This document shows, one piece after another, positions 17,735 through 26,969 of a stretch of DNA of 64,000 nt. The DNA is from Fervidibacter sinensis (GTDB lineage Bacteria > Armatimonadota > Fervidibacteria > Fervidibacterales > Fervidibacteraceae), in NCBI GenBank assembly GCA_032161045.1, contig JAVHTH010000001.1, one strand, 5' to 3'. How positions within the stretch are numbered: the first letter of the stretch is position 1; the number at the start of each line of letters is the position of its first letter. The notes under the pieces are model-generated. The model was not told the origin of the DNA. It did no database searches and worked only from the letters and a program-made list of their open reading frames with translations. The translations under genes and the position numbers were made by a program.

Positions 17735-18556
17735 ATGTCGTGGGTTTACTGTTTGAACACGAGCACAATTCAACCCGCACCGCTTAAAGACAAAATCAAC
17801 GCCGCAGCAAAGGCTGGCTATCAGGCAATTGAACTTTGGTTTGCTGACATCCGCAACTACCAAAACGAAGGTGGTTCGGTTGAGGATGTCCTGAAGATGC
17901 TTGAAGATGCGGGGTTGCAAGTTCCAAGCATGATCGCTTTGCACGGATGGATGGACGCTTACGGAGACGCTTACCTTCGTGCGTTGGACGAATGCAAAGC
18001 ATTGATGGAGTTGGCTGCGAAGTTAGGATGCAAGCGAGTGGTCGCTTCGCCTTCAATGAGGCTTGAACCTGCCCCGCTTGATGTTGATGATGCAGCGAAA
18101 CGCTTCAGCGATTTGATAAAGATTGGGCGCGAGTTTGGGGTTTTACCGATGATGGAGTTTCTCGGTTTCTCTCCCAAAGTCTCTCGCGTTGACCAAGCGT
18201 GGGAGATTGTCAAGCGAACGGGTGACCCTGAAGCGACAATCGTCCTTGACCCATTCCACCTATGGCGTGGTGGTTCGTCCCTTGACGATGTCCCTGACTT
18301 GACAGGTGACAGGATTGGCATCCTGCATTTTAACGATGTCCCTGCGGGGTTGCAGCGCGATTTGGTTGGCGACGAAGTTCGTGTCATGCCCGGCGATGGA
18401 CATTTGCCGTTGAAGGAACTCGTCGCAGAAGTCAAACGACGAGGTTACGAGGGAGTTATTTCGCTTGAGTTGTTCAACCGAACTTACTGGCAGCAAGACC
18501 CATATGATGTGGCGAGAATAGGTTTGGAGAAGATGAAAGCGGTTGTGGAAGGGTAA
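17735..18556 (+). CDS. Sugar phosphate isomerase/epimerase (AP-endonuclease 2-like TIM barrel), 273 aa
   Basis: A xylose isomerase-like TIM barrel that interconverts ketose/aldose or epimerises keto-sugars using a divalent metal. Visible metal-site strands are GYQAIELWF, MMEFLGF, TIVLDPFHLWRGG, IGILHFNDVPAG and GVISLELFN, supplying E, D-H, H and E ligands in the usual order. ATG 17735 follows GCGGAGGTGGCTTAAA. It sits downstream of the symporter and upstream of two AraC-type regulators, which together look like a sugar uptake/catabolism locus. Confidence 0.85.
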   Translation: MSWVYCLNTSTIQPAPLKDKINAAAKAGYQAIELWFADIRNYQNEGGSVEDVLKMLEDAGLQVPSMIALHGWMDAYGDAYLRALDECKALMELAAKLGCKRVVASPSMRLEPAPLDVDDAAKRFSDLIKIGREFGVLPMMEFLGFSPKVSRVDQAWEIVKRTGDPEATIVLDPFHLWRGGSSLDDVPDLTGDRIGILHFNDVPAGLQRDLVGDEVRVMPGDGHLPLKELVAEVKRRGYEGVISLELFNRTYWQQDPYDVARIGLEKMKAVVEG

Positions 18557-18640
18557 ATGGCAAAGACGAGGCTTCTAAGCCTTGCGTAGGGATGGGAAGC
18601 ATCTAAAATGGATTCGTCCTTCATGGCGTAAGGAGGGGAA

Positions 18641-19605
18641 TTGGCTTTGCTCCCTACGACGCCTTTGTTCGGAGGTCAGGACGAGTGGACAAAAATCGTG
18701 GACACGATAGAGCAATTTGTTCTGCCTCAACTGGAAACAAACTGGGCTCCGTTCTTTGTCGCTTCTAAGGCGCTATCTTCAGTTTCTTCCAGCAAGCCTG
18801 CTCGCGTTGCTTACCTTTCATTCCGGTCCCGCCCAAGTATGTGGTTGCTCGTATAGGTTTTCTGCTGCGAGGGCAGGCAGCAATTGCGATTGGGGATAAG
18901 AGCGGAGTTTTCAAAGCGCCTTTGGGAATTTTTGTGCCAAGAGGGGCAAACATAAACTTGCACGACGAAATCAACGGTCAAGTTCCTTATGGGGAATGGC
19001 TGATTTGCACTGTTACAACCTTCGGTGCCTTTGTGCTTCAGTGTCGTGCGACGCCGAAAGTGCATTACGAAGGGAAACCTTACCTCATCATTCATCCCGG
19101 GTTAGCATCACTGGTAGAGGAAAGTTGTAAGCAGAACACCGTCAACAAAGTAATTTTGATGGCTGTTTTCGGGCTATTGGTTCGTGCCAACCCAAGTCTG
19201 CCCACTTTTTGGGAGTTGCTACCTCCGTCTTTCGTTGAAATGCCGTCCGTTCTTCGGCAGGCATTGCAGTTGCTTCATTACGCCTATGAGCGACCGCTTC
19301 GGCTGAAGGATGTCGCAAATTGGTGTCATGTCAACTTGGCACACCTTTGTCGCCTGTTCAAGCAATGGATCGGGGTTTCGCCTTACGCTTACCTTGTAAA
19401 GTTGAGGATGAGCGCTGCATGGAAATTGCTCATGGAAACATCGTTGCCGCCTTCACTCATCGCTTCTATAGTGGGCTACTCAAAATGGTCTCAATTTCGG
19501 TCCCAGTTCATAAAAACCTTCGGCGTAAATCCACACCAAGCCAGAAAGGGCGTTTCCTTGAAACCATACAGCGAATGGAATCTCACGAACATCGTGAGCA
19601 ATTAG
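18641..19605 (+). pseudogene. AraC-family transcriptional regulator, frameshifted
   Basis: Two overlapping frames together match the intact regulator that follows. Frame 1 (TTG 18641 to 18856, with AAGGAGGGG before it) gives LPTTPLFGGQDEWTKI and EQFVLPQLETNWAPFF, aligning with PTVPMFGWDATGTML and LPKLEQHGAGIFF of the neighbour. Frame 2 (open at 18841 to 19605) continues with FLLRGQAAIAIG (cupin-like sensor) and the C-terminal double helix-turn-helix (PLRLKDVANWCHVNLAHLCR; SLIASIVGYSKWSQFRSQF). The frames differ by one deleted base somewhere between about 18765 and 18841. The frame-2 product alone would lack the first sensor strands. True mutation or sequence error cannot be told apart here. 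Confidence 0.75.
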
Positions 19606-19627
19606 GCTCATAGGGGGTCAAACGAAA

Positions 19628-20620
19628 ATGAAACCAATTCCTACAGTGCCGATGTTTGGTTGGGACGCTACAGGGACGATGCTTCAAAGTTTGATAACCG
19701 AGCATGTATTGCCAAAGTTGGAGCAACATGGCGCAGGAATTTTCTTTCCGACCCCATCAAATTCGGGACATTCCGTGCCCATCCCGTTCAGGGATTGGGG
19801 AACAATGGGGATAAGGGAGCGACCATACCTTGCCAATTCCCCACAGTTTTTGTTCCTTTTGGCAGGACAAGGTTGGGTTTATGTGAAAGGTGCATGGTAT
19901 CACCTGAAGGCAGGTCAAGGAATTTTCGTGCCACAGGGTTGCCCTTATTTCCCCCATGGGATGGTGAACGATTTAGTGTTGGAAGGGCACTGGCTTTGGG
20001 TTGGTATTCACCCGTTTGGTGCAGCGGTTCACCACTGCCGCATTACCCCCGACACGCATTTTCGTAGCCCTATTTACACCATCGTAGATGAGCGGGTCTT
20101 TTGGCTGTTTCAGGAATGGGAAACGGAAGCAGTAATTCGCGGGTGTCAAAACTCCCTGGTAAGCAAAGGTCTGCTTCTGGCTTTGTTTCACTTCCTCACC
20201 AAATCGGCAGTCGTTCCTCTTTCAATATGGGCTGAAATCAACTTGATGCTCCCCGAACTTCCACCGGTTTTAGCGAACGCCATCGTTTGCCTTACACGAA
20301 CCTACGACCGACCCCACCGCCTTGAAGAGGTTGCTAAGCAATGCGGGGTAAGTTTGTTTTACATCTGCAGGCTTTTCCGTCGCTATTTGAGAATGACCCC
20401 GGGAACTTATGTGCGGCAATTAAGGTTAAAAGTGGCCAGACAAATGCTGATTGAAACTCGTCTCTCGCCTTTCAAGGTTTCTCAGTTGGTCGGTTACTCC
20501 AATTACAATCGTTTCCGAAAACAATTCCGACAAACCTTCGGGGTAATGCCTTCCGCTGAAGCAACAAATTGGTTTCCCGATGTTAAAATTGCCCCCTTCA
20601 TTAGCAAAGTCGTGCCCTGA
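19628..20620 (+). CDS. AraC-family transcriptional regulator, 330 aa
   Basis: One-component DNA-binding regulator. The N-terminal half is a cupin-like ligand domain (LFLLAGQGWVYVKG ... GQGIFVPQGCPYFPHG). The C-terminal 100 residues carry the two AraC helix-turn-helix units: RPHRLEEVAKQCGVSLFYIC with RLFRRYLRMTPGTYV, and LSPFKVSQLVGYSNYNRFRK with QFRQTFGVMP. ATG 19628 starts 22 bases after the frameshifted paralogue. The pair sits after the symporter and sugar-isomerase genes and probably regulates them. The ligand is probably a sugar, by family analogy. Confidence 0.9.
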   Translation: MKPIPTVPMFGWDATGTMLQSLITEHVLPKLEQHGAGIFFPTPSNSGHSVPIPFRDWGTMGIRERPYLANSPQFLFLLAGQGWVYVKGAWYHLKAGQGIFVPQGCPYFPHGMVNDLVLEGHWLWVGIHPFGAAVHHCRITPDTHFRSPIYTIVDERVFWLFQEWETEAVIRGCQNSLVSKGLLLALFHFLTKSAVVPLSIWAEINLMLPELPPVLANAIVCLTRTYDRPHRLEEVAKQCGVSLFYICRLFRRYLRMTPGTYVRQLRLKVARQMLIETRLSPFKVSQLVGYSNYNRFRKQFRQTFGVMPSAEATNWFPDVKIAPFISKVVP

Positions 20621-20781
20621 CGAAATTCAGGACAAGGCAAAGGCAGGGCAAGATTTACCTTCATCTCAACCTCAAAAGGTGCAAAAATTTGGGTAGTAAA
20701 GTGCAAATTTGGTTATTAACGCTTGTCCTTTGCGCTCGCAAAGTTTCTGTGGCTAAAACTACGACAAGGAGGAATGGTGGA

Positions 20782-20976
20782 ATGCGACAGGAGATTCCAA
20801 CTTGGTTAGCGGTGGTTATCATCTTAATCGTGATCGTGATCGCTGGTGCGTTCTACTTCTTGAAAGAACGCGCACAGTATCAATCGTTGCCACCTTTGCC
20901 GATCAAAGAGAAGATGAAAGCCCCAGGCGGTCCACAAACAGGTCCCGTTCCGCCTGCTACACCTCAGGGGCAGTAA
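20782..20976 (+). CDS. Small single-pass membrane protein, 64 aa
   Basis: ATG 20782 is preceded by AAGGAGGAATGGTGGA. One strongly hydrophobic helix (residues about 7-26, TWLAVVIILIVIVIAGAFYF) is followed by a basic, Pro/Gly-rich tail ending PPATPQGQ. There is no known motif. It lies 123 bases upstream of the pilin-like gene on the same strand and may be a membrane partner of that protein. The longer open frame starting upstream lacks a ribosome binding site. Confidence 0.55.
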   Translation: MRQEIPTWLAVVIILIVIVIAGAFYFLKERAQYQSLPPLPIKEKMKAPGGPQTGPVPPATPQGQ

Positions 20977-21099
20977 GAAGGGGGTGAGGAAAGGCAAGGT
21001 AAGTTCGGTCAAGTGTAGTTAAATCAGGCAATAAACGCGCCTATGAGCCTCAACACTTCGGTCATTCACAAAAACTCAACCAAGGAGGATGAAGGAAAA

Positions 21100-21845
21100 A
21101 TGCGAGTGAGCAAAAATGTTGGTTTCACGCTGATTGAATGTTGGTCGTCATCGCGATAATTGCCATTCTGGCAGCCATCCTGTTCCCTGTGTTCAGCCAA
21201 GCCCGCGAAAAAGCGAGGCAGGCTTCGTGTTTGAACAACGCGAAAAACATGGGGATGGCAGCGCAGATGTATACCGACGATGCGGACGAAACCTATCCAC
21301 CAGTCAGGTTTGGCGCAGGAAGACCTTGCTGGAATCCGGCTCCCCATTACACGAGTTGGCGAATTTTGGCTCAACCTTACTTGAGAAACTGGAAAATCTT
21401 TGACTGTCCGTCTTTCCCTGACTCACTGTGCAGTGAGGAATGGAGAGAAACTGGGCGAGAGCAATCACCGTATCCGCAGTATCTGGACTACCAGATTAAC
21501 GGCTCACAATTCTGCTATAGCAATACTCGCAGAAAATGGGATATCGCTCGCTTTACCGCTCCAGGACTTGCTGGCCCTGCATCCTTAATCTTCATCCAAG
21601 AAGGTGGTCTGCAGTGTGCTCCAGACACAGGGACTTGGTGTAACTGGGTGTTTAGGCGAGAGACCGCTCGCCACAATGCTGGTAAGAATTATGTTTTTGC
21701 CGATGGACACGCAAAGTGGATGAAACCCCAGCAGACAACTTCGCCCGTGAACATGTGGATCCATGTTAGGCGTAACCCTGACGATAGGCTTGAACCTGGG
21801 ACTCCTTACGATTTCACTTGCAACGACAACTACCAACTGCCGTAA
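21100..21845 (+). pseudogene. Pilin-like H-X9-DG (DUF1559-type) protein, frameshifted inside the prepilin motif
   Basis: ATG 21100, after GGAGGATGAAGGAAAA, encodes MRVSKNVGFTLIE and then runs out of frame to a stop. The other frame, open from 21138, gives MLVVIAIIAILAAILFPVFS, the expected rest of a G|FTLIE(L)LVVIAI prepilin signal and transmembrane helix. One base is missing in the codon after GAA (21135-21138). The remainder is complete: AREKARQASCLNNAKNMGMA, a Cys-rich beta body, and the C-terminal HNAGKNYVFADG, a perfect H-X9-DG motif. Without the first frame the protein would lack its cleavage site. Either the gene is inactivated, or the base was lost in sequencing. Confidence 0.8.
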
Positions 21846-21871
21846 TAACTTGACAGTTGCTTAGAAAGCAT

Positions 21872-21906
21872 AAAAAGGGCAAGGCACAGCCTTGTCCTTT
21901 TTGTTT
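21872..21906. terminator. Bidirectional terminator between pilin-like gene and ispD
   Basis: AAAAGGGCAAGGC-ACA-GCCTTGTCCTTTT forms a 13-bp stem with one G-T pair, followed by a T-rich tail (TTGTTTTG) on the plus strand and flanked by A residues that serve as T-tract on the minus strand. It lies between convergent genes. Confidence 0.8.
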
Positions 21907-21911
21907 TGCAT

Positions 21912-22598
21912 TCAAAACTCGCAAGCAATAAGGGCTTCCGCCAGTGCAAGATCAACTGGGTGAGTGATTTTGATGTTGGTTGGATCACCCAAAACAAGCC
22001 TAATTGGGACTCCTAACCGCTCAACGAGCATCGCATCGTCAGTCGCTGAACATCCATCCTTGATTGCTTGTTCGTGTGCTTCTTTGAGCAAATCGGCAGC
22101 GAAAACCTGTGGAGTTTGAGCCAACCAAATTTGCTCCCTGTCCAATGTTTCAGCGATTAAAACTCCGTCAAGGGTTCGTTTGACTGTATCGGAGCACGGC
22201 AAAGCGGCGATTGCAGCAGTTCCGATTTCCTGAGCCGCTTCCCAAACAGAGACGATTAGCGATGGCTTCACCAATGGTCTCGCAGCATCGTGGACGATGA
22301 CCCATTCGGTTTCGCTCGGCATTGCTTGTAACCCGTTCCAGACCGATTGTTGTCTATCGTTCCCCCCTGCGACGATTGCGACCACTTTTCGCCACTTATT
22401 CTCGCTGCGCAAGTGCTCAAATTCGCCTATGAATTCACTTGGAGCGACTATCACAATTGCGTCCACAATAGGGGTTTGCTCCAATGCGGTGATGGTCCAA
22501 ACGATCATAGGTTTACCAGCGATTGGGATAAGTGCTTTTGGCAAATTTAAACCCAATCTCGTTCCTCTACCTGCGGCGGGAACCACCGAGGTCGTCAT
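21912..22598 (-). CDS. ispD: 2-C-methyl-D-erythritol 4-phosphate cytidylyltransferase
   Basis: IspD joins CTP to 2-C-methyl-D-erythritol 4-phosphate in the non-mevalonate isoprenoid pathway. The 228-residue protein has the nucleotidyltransferase signature VPAAGRGTRLG (6-16) with LPKALIPIAGKPM, GGNDRQQSVWNGL, WVIVHDAARPLV (metal Asp) and the C-terminal GDPTNIKITHPVDLALAEAL. Start ATG 22598 is preceded by GGCGGTGACCTATTTG and overlaps the end of the upstream gene by 32 bases, so translation is likely coupled. In many bacteria ispF follows; here it does not. Confidence 0.95.
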   Translation of the reverse strand: MTTSVVPAAGRGTRLGLNLPKALIPIAGKPMIVWTITALEQTPIVDAIVIVAPSEFIGEFEHLRSENKWRKVVAIVAGGNDRQQSVWNGLQAMPSETEWVIVHDAARPLVKPSLIVSVWEAAQEIGTAAIAALPCSDTVKRTLDGVLIAETLDREQIWLAQTPQVFAADLLKEAHEQAIKDGCSATDDAMLVERLGVPIRLVLGDPTNIKITHPVDLALAEALIACEF

Positions 22599-23790
22599 CA
22601 AATAGGTCACCGCCTTCACCTTTAATGACATTGCGCCTGACGATACCTTTGAAATCGCCAAAAATCATTTTGCCGACGGGCGATTGTAGGACACTGGTGA
22701 CCTTAATGCGGACCTCGTGACCGATGTGTGGTCTTCCTTGCTCAACGACGACCATTGTGCCGTCATCCAAGTAACCCACACCTTGCCCAGGCTCTTTTCC
22801 TGCCCGCTGAATAACAACTGTCAACTCTTCGCCTGGCAACACGACGGGTTTAAGCGCCGTTGCAAGTTCATTGACGCTTAACACAGGGATACCTTGCAAT
22901 TCGGCAATCTTCTGCAAGTTGTTGTCATTGGTTATAATTGCAGCGTTTCGTTCTTTTGCGAACCTGACAAGTTTCATGTCAGTGTCAGGTTCAGCTTCAA
23001 CATCTGGGCTGAACTCGTCAACAATTTCCACGATGGCATTGTTCATGTTTTGCAAAGTTTCAAGCACCGCCAGTCCCCGTTTTCCTCTTGCTCTTCTCAA
23101 TTCATCTTCCGAATCAGCGATCATTCGTAACTCTCGCAGGACGAAAGAAGGAATCAGCAGTCGTCCCTCAATGAAGCCAGTTCGCACGATATCCGCTAAG
23201 CGACCGTCAATGAGAATATTTGTGTCAAGGACTTTGTCGCGAGCATAGGCGAATTTTTGCCCCTGCGCTAAAGTTTCAAGTTTCGTGGGCTGAAGGAATT
23301 GCGCCAATTGTTGTGCAATGAATGAAACGGACATCACATCCCGAACCTTCATCAAGGTGTGAACCGAAAAATAAACGATGATGGAAGTGATCGCAACTGC
23401 CAACGCAAATAAAGGAGCCGCCGGAAGCCGCCCTCTCATTAACATCAAGGGCATCAGCAAAACCATGTAGGACAGAGCCAGTCCCAATAGGACGCCCAGC
23501 AAAACAGCGATTTTGTCAGCAGGAGGCAAGTTCTCTATTGTTTCCCACAATGTCCAAACTCTTTGGGTGAGCCAACTGCTCAAGAGCAAAGCAAACAAAA
23601 CCCCGATCATGACGAAACCCACATCCACAAGATACTGTTGGCGACTGCTCAGTGAAACCTGATACGCTTTTTGAAGCCAGTCGGTGTATTGATTAGCGAT
23701 GACAGCGCCAACCCAACCTAAAGAGAAAGCAAGCGCTGTTGTGATGACGATTAAGAACAACCGATAACCCCATTGCTGCAAATTGTTCAT
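22567..23790 (-). CDS. PIN and TRAM domain membrane protein (YacL-like), 407 aa
   Basis: Four N-terminal transmembrane helices (to about residue 150) precede a PIN-fold nuclease domain with DTNILIDGRLADI, the downstream acidic residues VLRELRMIADSEDELRR and DTDMKLVRFAKE, and ITNDNNL. A TRAM RNA-binding domain (about 320-375, LTVVIQRAGKEPGQGVGYLD ... EVRIKVTSVLQS) follows. This matches YacL of Bacillus, which lies between disA and ispD there. The order radA-yacL-ispD is kept here without disA. Probably a membrane-bound RNA-processing factor. Exact target unknown. Confidence 0.88.
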   Translation of the reverse strand: MNNLQQWGYRLFLIVITTALAFSLGWVGAVIANQYTDWLQKAYQVSLSSRQQYLVDVGFVMIGVLFALLLSSWLTQRVWTLWETIENLPPADKIAVLLGVLLGLALSYMVLLMPLMLMRGRLPAAPLFALAVAITSIIVYFSVHTLMKVRDVMSVSFIAQQLAQFLQPTKLETLAQGQKFAYARDKVLDTNILIDGRLADIVRTGFIEGRLLIPSFVLRELRMIADSEDELRRARGKRGLAVLETLQNMNNAIVEIVDEFSPDVEAEPDTDMKLVRFAKERNAAIITNDNNLQKIAELQGIPVLSVNELATALKPVVLPGEELTVVIQRAGKEPGQGVGYLDDGTMVVVEQGRPHIGHEVRIKVTSVLQSPVGKMIFGDFKGIVRRNVIKGEGGDLFDDDLGGSRRR

Positions 23791-23869
23791 TCTCTCACCT
23801 CCAGAACTTCAGACGCAAAAAGAGAAATCGCAGGTTTTTCAAGCCACCACCCCACTCGTTTCTTTCACT

Positions 23870-25225
23870 TTAACGGGACGGCAGCAGTCCCAAAGCCCGA
23901 CCAGCATCGGCGATACTCAAAACCGTCAACCATTCCCTCTTGCCTTTACCGTCCGATGGTCCGAAACACCTCACAAATCCCAGTCTTTTGGCTTCTTTGA
24001 CCCTTACTTCGCTTTGCGGGACGGGGCGAACTTCTCCCGTCAATCCCAACTCGCCGAATGCGGCCACATCTTTCGGGATAGGGACATCAAACCTGCTTGA
24101 CAAAATCGCCAACGCAACGGGCAAGTCAATTGCAGGTTCGGTCACCCTTAAACCGCCTGCAATATTGACGAAAACATCTCGGTCGCTAAATCGGCAATGC
24201 AAGTGTCTTTCCAGTATCGCCAACAGCATCAAAACTCTACCCATGTCTACTCCTGTCACAACCCTTCTCGGCATCCCGAAAGGGTTTGGAGTGACGAGAG
24301 CCTGAACCTCAACTAACAAGGGTCTGTGCCCTTCCATTATCGCCGCCACAACTGTTCCTGCGACCGGTTCGCTCCTTTGAGAGAGCAACCACTCAGACGG
24401 ATTTGGGACTTCTGTCAAGCCGTTTTCCCCCAACTGAAAAACCCCAACTTCGCCTGTTGGACCGAACCTGTTTTTAGTGGCGCGAACCAACCTCAGCGTG
24501 TAATTGGCCTCACCTTCTAAATACAGCACCGCATCCACAATGTGTTCAAGGACTTTCGGTCCAGCCAAAAAACCTTCTTTCGTTACATGTCCGACTAAGA
24601 AAAGTGCAATACCAAGTCGTTTTGCTATCTTCAGCAAGTATGTGGCGCTCTCACGGACTTGACTGACACTTCCCGGCGACGATGCCAGCAGCGGATGGTA
24701 TGCTGCTTGAATTGAATCAACGACTGCCAAACTTGGCTTCAGTTCTTCCATCGCTGCGCCTATGGCTGTTACATCTGTTTCTGCCAAAACAAAAAGCCTT
24801 TCATCCTCTAAACCCAGCCTGTCTATTCTGAGAGCGATTTGCTCAAGTGATTCCTCACCAGTGACATAGAGCGTTGGCTGATTTTGTTTTGCCATAATTC
24901 CAGCAACTTGCAAAAGCAAGGTTGACTTGCCAATACCCGGTTCGCCACTCAGGATGGCTACACTTCCTGGCACCATCCCTCCACCCAAAACCCTGTCCAA
25001 TTCTTGAAAGCCCGTTGACAATCGTTGAAGTGAACGGCGCTTAAGTTGGGTCGCTGGAAGAGGTTTCCCGCCCTCGCTGCGAGCAGTCAACTTTTCAGGT
25101 GGCTCAGGAGTTTCAAGTTCTTCAACCAAAGTGTTAAATTCACCGCATTGAGGGCACCTCCCCAACCACTGTGCGCTTTCGTAACCACAATTTTGACAAA
25201 CAAACTTAGTCCGACGCCGTGCCAT
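23870..25225 (-). CDS. radA: DNA repair protein RadA (Sms)
   Basis: RecA-like ATPase that promotes branch migration in recombinational repair. Domains in order: a four-cysteine zinc finger (CQNCGYESAQWLGRCPQCG, 10-28), an ATPase core with Walker A GEPGIGKST (94-102), the RadA-specific KNRFG motif (in ATKNRFGPTGEVGVFQ) and a Lon-like C-terminal domain (PDYxxxxD replaced by LPVALAILSSRFDVPIP and GELGLTGEVRPV). Length 451 is normal. It heads the radA-yacL-ispD unit, 79 bases before the next gene. Confidence 0.96.
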   Translation of the reverse strand: MARRRTKFVCQNCGYESAQWLGRCPQCGEFNTLVEELETPEPPEKLTARSEGGKPLPATQLKRRSLQRLSTGFQELDRVLGGGMVPGSVAILSGEPGIGKSTLLLQVAGIMAKQNQPTLYVTGEESLEQIALRIDRLGLEDERLFVLAETDVTAIGAAMEELKPSLAVVDSIQAAYHPLLASSPGSVSQVRESATYLLKIAKRLGIALFLVGHVTKEGFLAGPKVLEHIVDAVLYLEGEANYTLRLVRATKNRFGPTGEVGVFQLGENGLTEVPNPSEWLLSQRSEPVAGTVVAAIMEGHRPLLVEVQALVTPNPFGMPRRVVTGVDMGRVLMLLAILERHLHCRFSDRDVFVNIAGGLRVTEPAIDLPVALAILSSRFDVPIPKDVAAFGELGLTGEVRPVPQSEVRVKEAKRLGFVRCFGPSDGKGKREWLTVLSIADAGRALGLLPSR

Positions 25226-25407
25226 TTCGTTACCCCCGTTTTCGGTCCTCTTTTAGCGTCGGTATAATTATGCCTGAAAAATTCAAGTGCTTAAAAACCG
25301 GCGTTTAGTTGAAAACTTCCTTGCGCGAGTTTTGGGGCTCTCCAGAAACTCGCGTGAAGCAAGGCAACATTTGAGAACAAACTCTAAAGGGGTCTTAGGT
25401 GATAGCG

Positions 25408-26046
25408 ATGTTGAGGTTGTTTCTCGTTCGTCACGGACAATCAGTGTGGAACGACGAAAAACGAATTCAAGGGCAGCAAGATATCCCTCTCGGCGATGAA
25501 GGTCGCAAGCAAGCGATTGCGTTAGGCGAACGCTTGAAAGGAAGGCAATTTCAAGCCTGTTTTTCAAGTCCGTTGAAGCGAGCAACGGAAACGGCCGAGT
25601 TGATTTTAAAGGCATCGGGAAATTCAAACCCAATTATTACGCTGCCTGAATTGATGGAGCGAAACTTTGGTGATTGGGAAGGCAAATCAATTGACGACCT
25701 CCAGTTGCTTTTCCCAAACGATTTCTCACAATGGCTTGCTGCTCATCAAATCCCAGCGCCTCCAAACGGCGAAAGTATGGACGAGTTGATGAAGCGAGTG
25801 GAGCGCGGCTTAGACCAAATTTTGGCGGTCAAGGAAGGCAATGTTTTGGTCGTGGGGCACAGTGGATCCATCAAAGCAGCAATTTGCATCTTCTTCAGAC
25901 TGCCTTTATCAAGTTTTGTCCGCATGAGAATTGACAACGCGAGTTTGACGATTTTGGAAATTGAAGACGGGCGTAATAGACTTGTCCAATTCAACGACAC
26001 CTGCCACCTGCATGAGGGGTTGGAACACGAAACCATACTCCGTTAG
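25408..26046 (+). CDS. Histidine phosphatase family protein, 212 aa
   Basis: Phosphoglycerate mutase-like phosphatase with the phosphohistidine motif LFLVRHGQSVWN near the N-terminus, then LGDEGRKQAIALGERLKG, FSSPLKRATETAE (Arg/Glu site), ERNFGDWEGKS and VVGHSGSIKAAI (second catalytic His). Such proteins include alpha-ribazole phosphatases (CobC), sugar phosphatases and mutases; there is no cobalamin context here, so substrate is open. ATG 25408 follows TTAGGTGATAGCG; an in-frame upstream start overlaps that site. Confidence 0.88.
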   Translation: MLRLFLVRHGQSVWNDEKRIQGQQDIPLGDEGRKQAIALGERLKGRQFQACFSSPLKRATETAELILKASGNSNPIITLPELMERNFGDWEGKSIDDLQLLFPNDFSQWLAAHQIPAPPNGESMDELMKRVERGLDQILAVKEGNVLVVGHSGSIKAAICIFFRLPLSSFVRMRIDNASLTILEIEDGRNRLVQFNDTCHLHEGLEHETILR

Positions 26047-26143
26047 AATTGCAGTGAATTGTCCTTGACAAATAGCCACAGTGAAGAATCGGTAAAACCC
26101 GTGCGAGGCATCGCGTTATCATTTTCAGCGGAGGTGTTCGGCG

Positions 26144-26941
26144 ATGCCTTCGCCTTTCCCTGGCATGGACCCTTACTTGGAAGCACCTGAAATTTGGGTG
26201 GATTTTCATTCCGACTTAGCCGCTGAGATTCGGACGAGGTTAAACCGAACGATGCCGCCACGCTATATTGCTCGCCTGTCACCGCGCATCGTCTATGAAG
26301 TCGTTGAAATCAGTGAAGTGCATTCCGCCCGCCCCGATATTGGCGTCTATGTCAGTGGTGAAGAGCCATCTGCAACAGGTGGTGTAGCCGTGCAAACGGC
26401 GACGGCACTTGTTACCGCTCCCGTTGAAAGCGTAATCCCCGTTGAAGAACTTGTCCGCTACCACTCGGTGGAAATTCGGGAAGTTGGCACGATGAGATTA
26501 GTCACAGCCATTGAAATCCTTTCTCCCGCCAATAAGCGCTCTGGCACGGAAGCAAGAGATGAATATTTGAGCAAGCGAAGGTCAATTTTGCGCACTGACG
26601 CTCACTTGATTGAAATTGACTTGCTTCGTGGCGGAGAACGGATGCCACTGGGCAAACCTGTCCCTTACGCAGCCTATTATGTCGTCCTCAGTCGCAGCAA
26701 TCGCCGACCTCGTGTTGAAGTATGGCCGATACAAATTTGGGAGAAGTTGCCAACCATACCTGTGCCACTTTTGCCTCCTGATCCAGATGTCCCGTTGGAC
26801 TTAAATGCCGTTGTTGCCTCAGTTTACGAACGGGGAGCATATGACCGCATCATTGACTATCGTCAACCCCCGCCTCCTCCTTTGACTGACGAAGAAGCAA
26901 GATGGCTTGACAGTTGGTTGAGAGAAAAGAAGTTGCGGTGA
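26144..26941 (+). CDS. DUF4058 family protein, copy 1, 265 aa
   Basis: DUF4058 proteins have no settled function and occur in multiple copies in cyanobacteria, planctomycetes and some thermophiles. The hallmark start MPSPFPGMDPYLEAPEIW is present, then a central TAIEILSPANKRSGTEARDEY and LIEIDLLRGGERMP, and a C-terminal AYDRIIDYRQPPPPPLTDEE. The spacing of Glu and EID residues resembles a PD-(D/E)XK nuclease core, similar to Uma2; this is inference. The 5' 65 or so bases are identical to those of the next gene, so the pair is a recent tandem duplicate or has undergone gene conversion. ATG 26144 follows GGAGGTGTTCGGCG. Confidence 0.85.
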   Translation: MPSPFPGMDPYLEAPEIWVDFHSDLAAEIRTRLNRTMPPRYIARLSPRIVYEVVEISEVHSARPDIGVYVSGEEPSATGGVAVQTATALVTAPVESVIPVEELVRYHSVEIREVGTMRLVTAIEILSPANKRSGTEARDEYLSKRRSILRTDAHLIEIDLLRGGERMPLGKPVPYAAYYVVLSRSNRRPRVEVWPIQIWEKLPTIPVPLLPPDPDVPLDLNAVVASVYERGAYDRIIDYRQPPPPPLTDEEARWLDSWLREKKLR

Positions 26942-26969
26942 GCCTGTCACTGAATGGGGGTGTTTCACG

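Noticed and set aside
25263..25268. TATAAT sequence between radA and the histidine phosphatase gene
   Set aside because: No -35 element is found at proper spacing on either strand, so I do not call a promoter.
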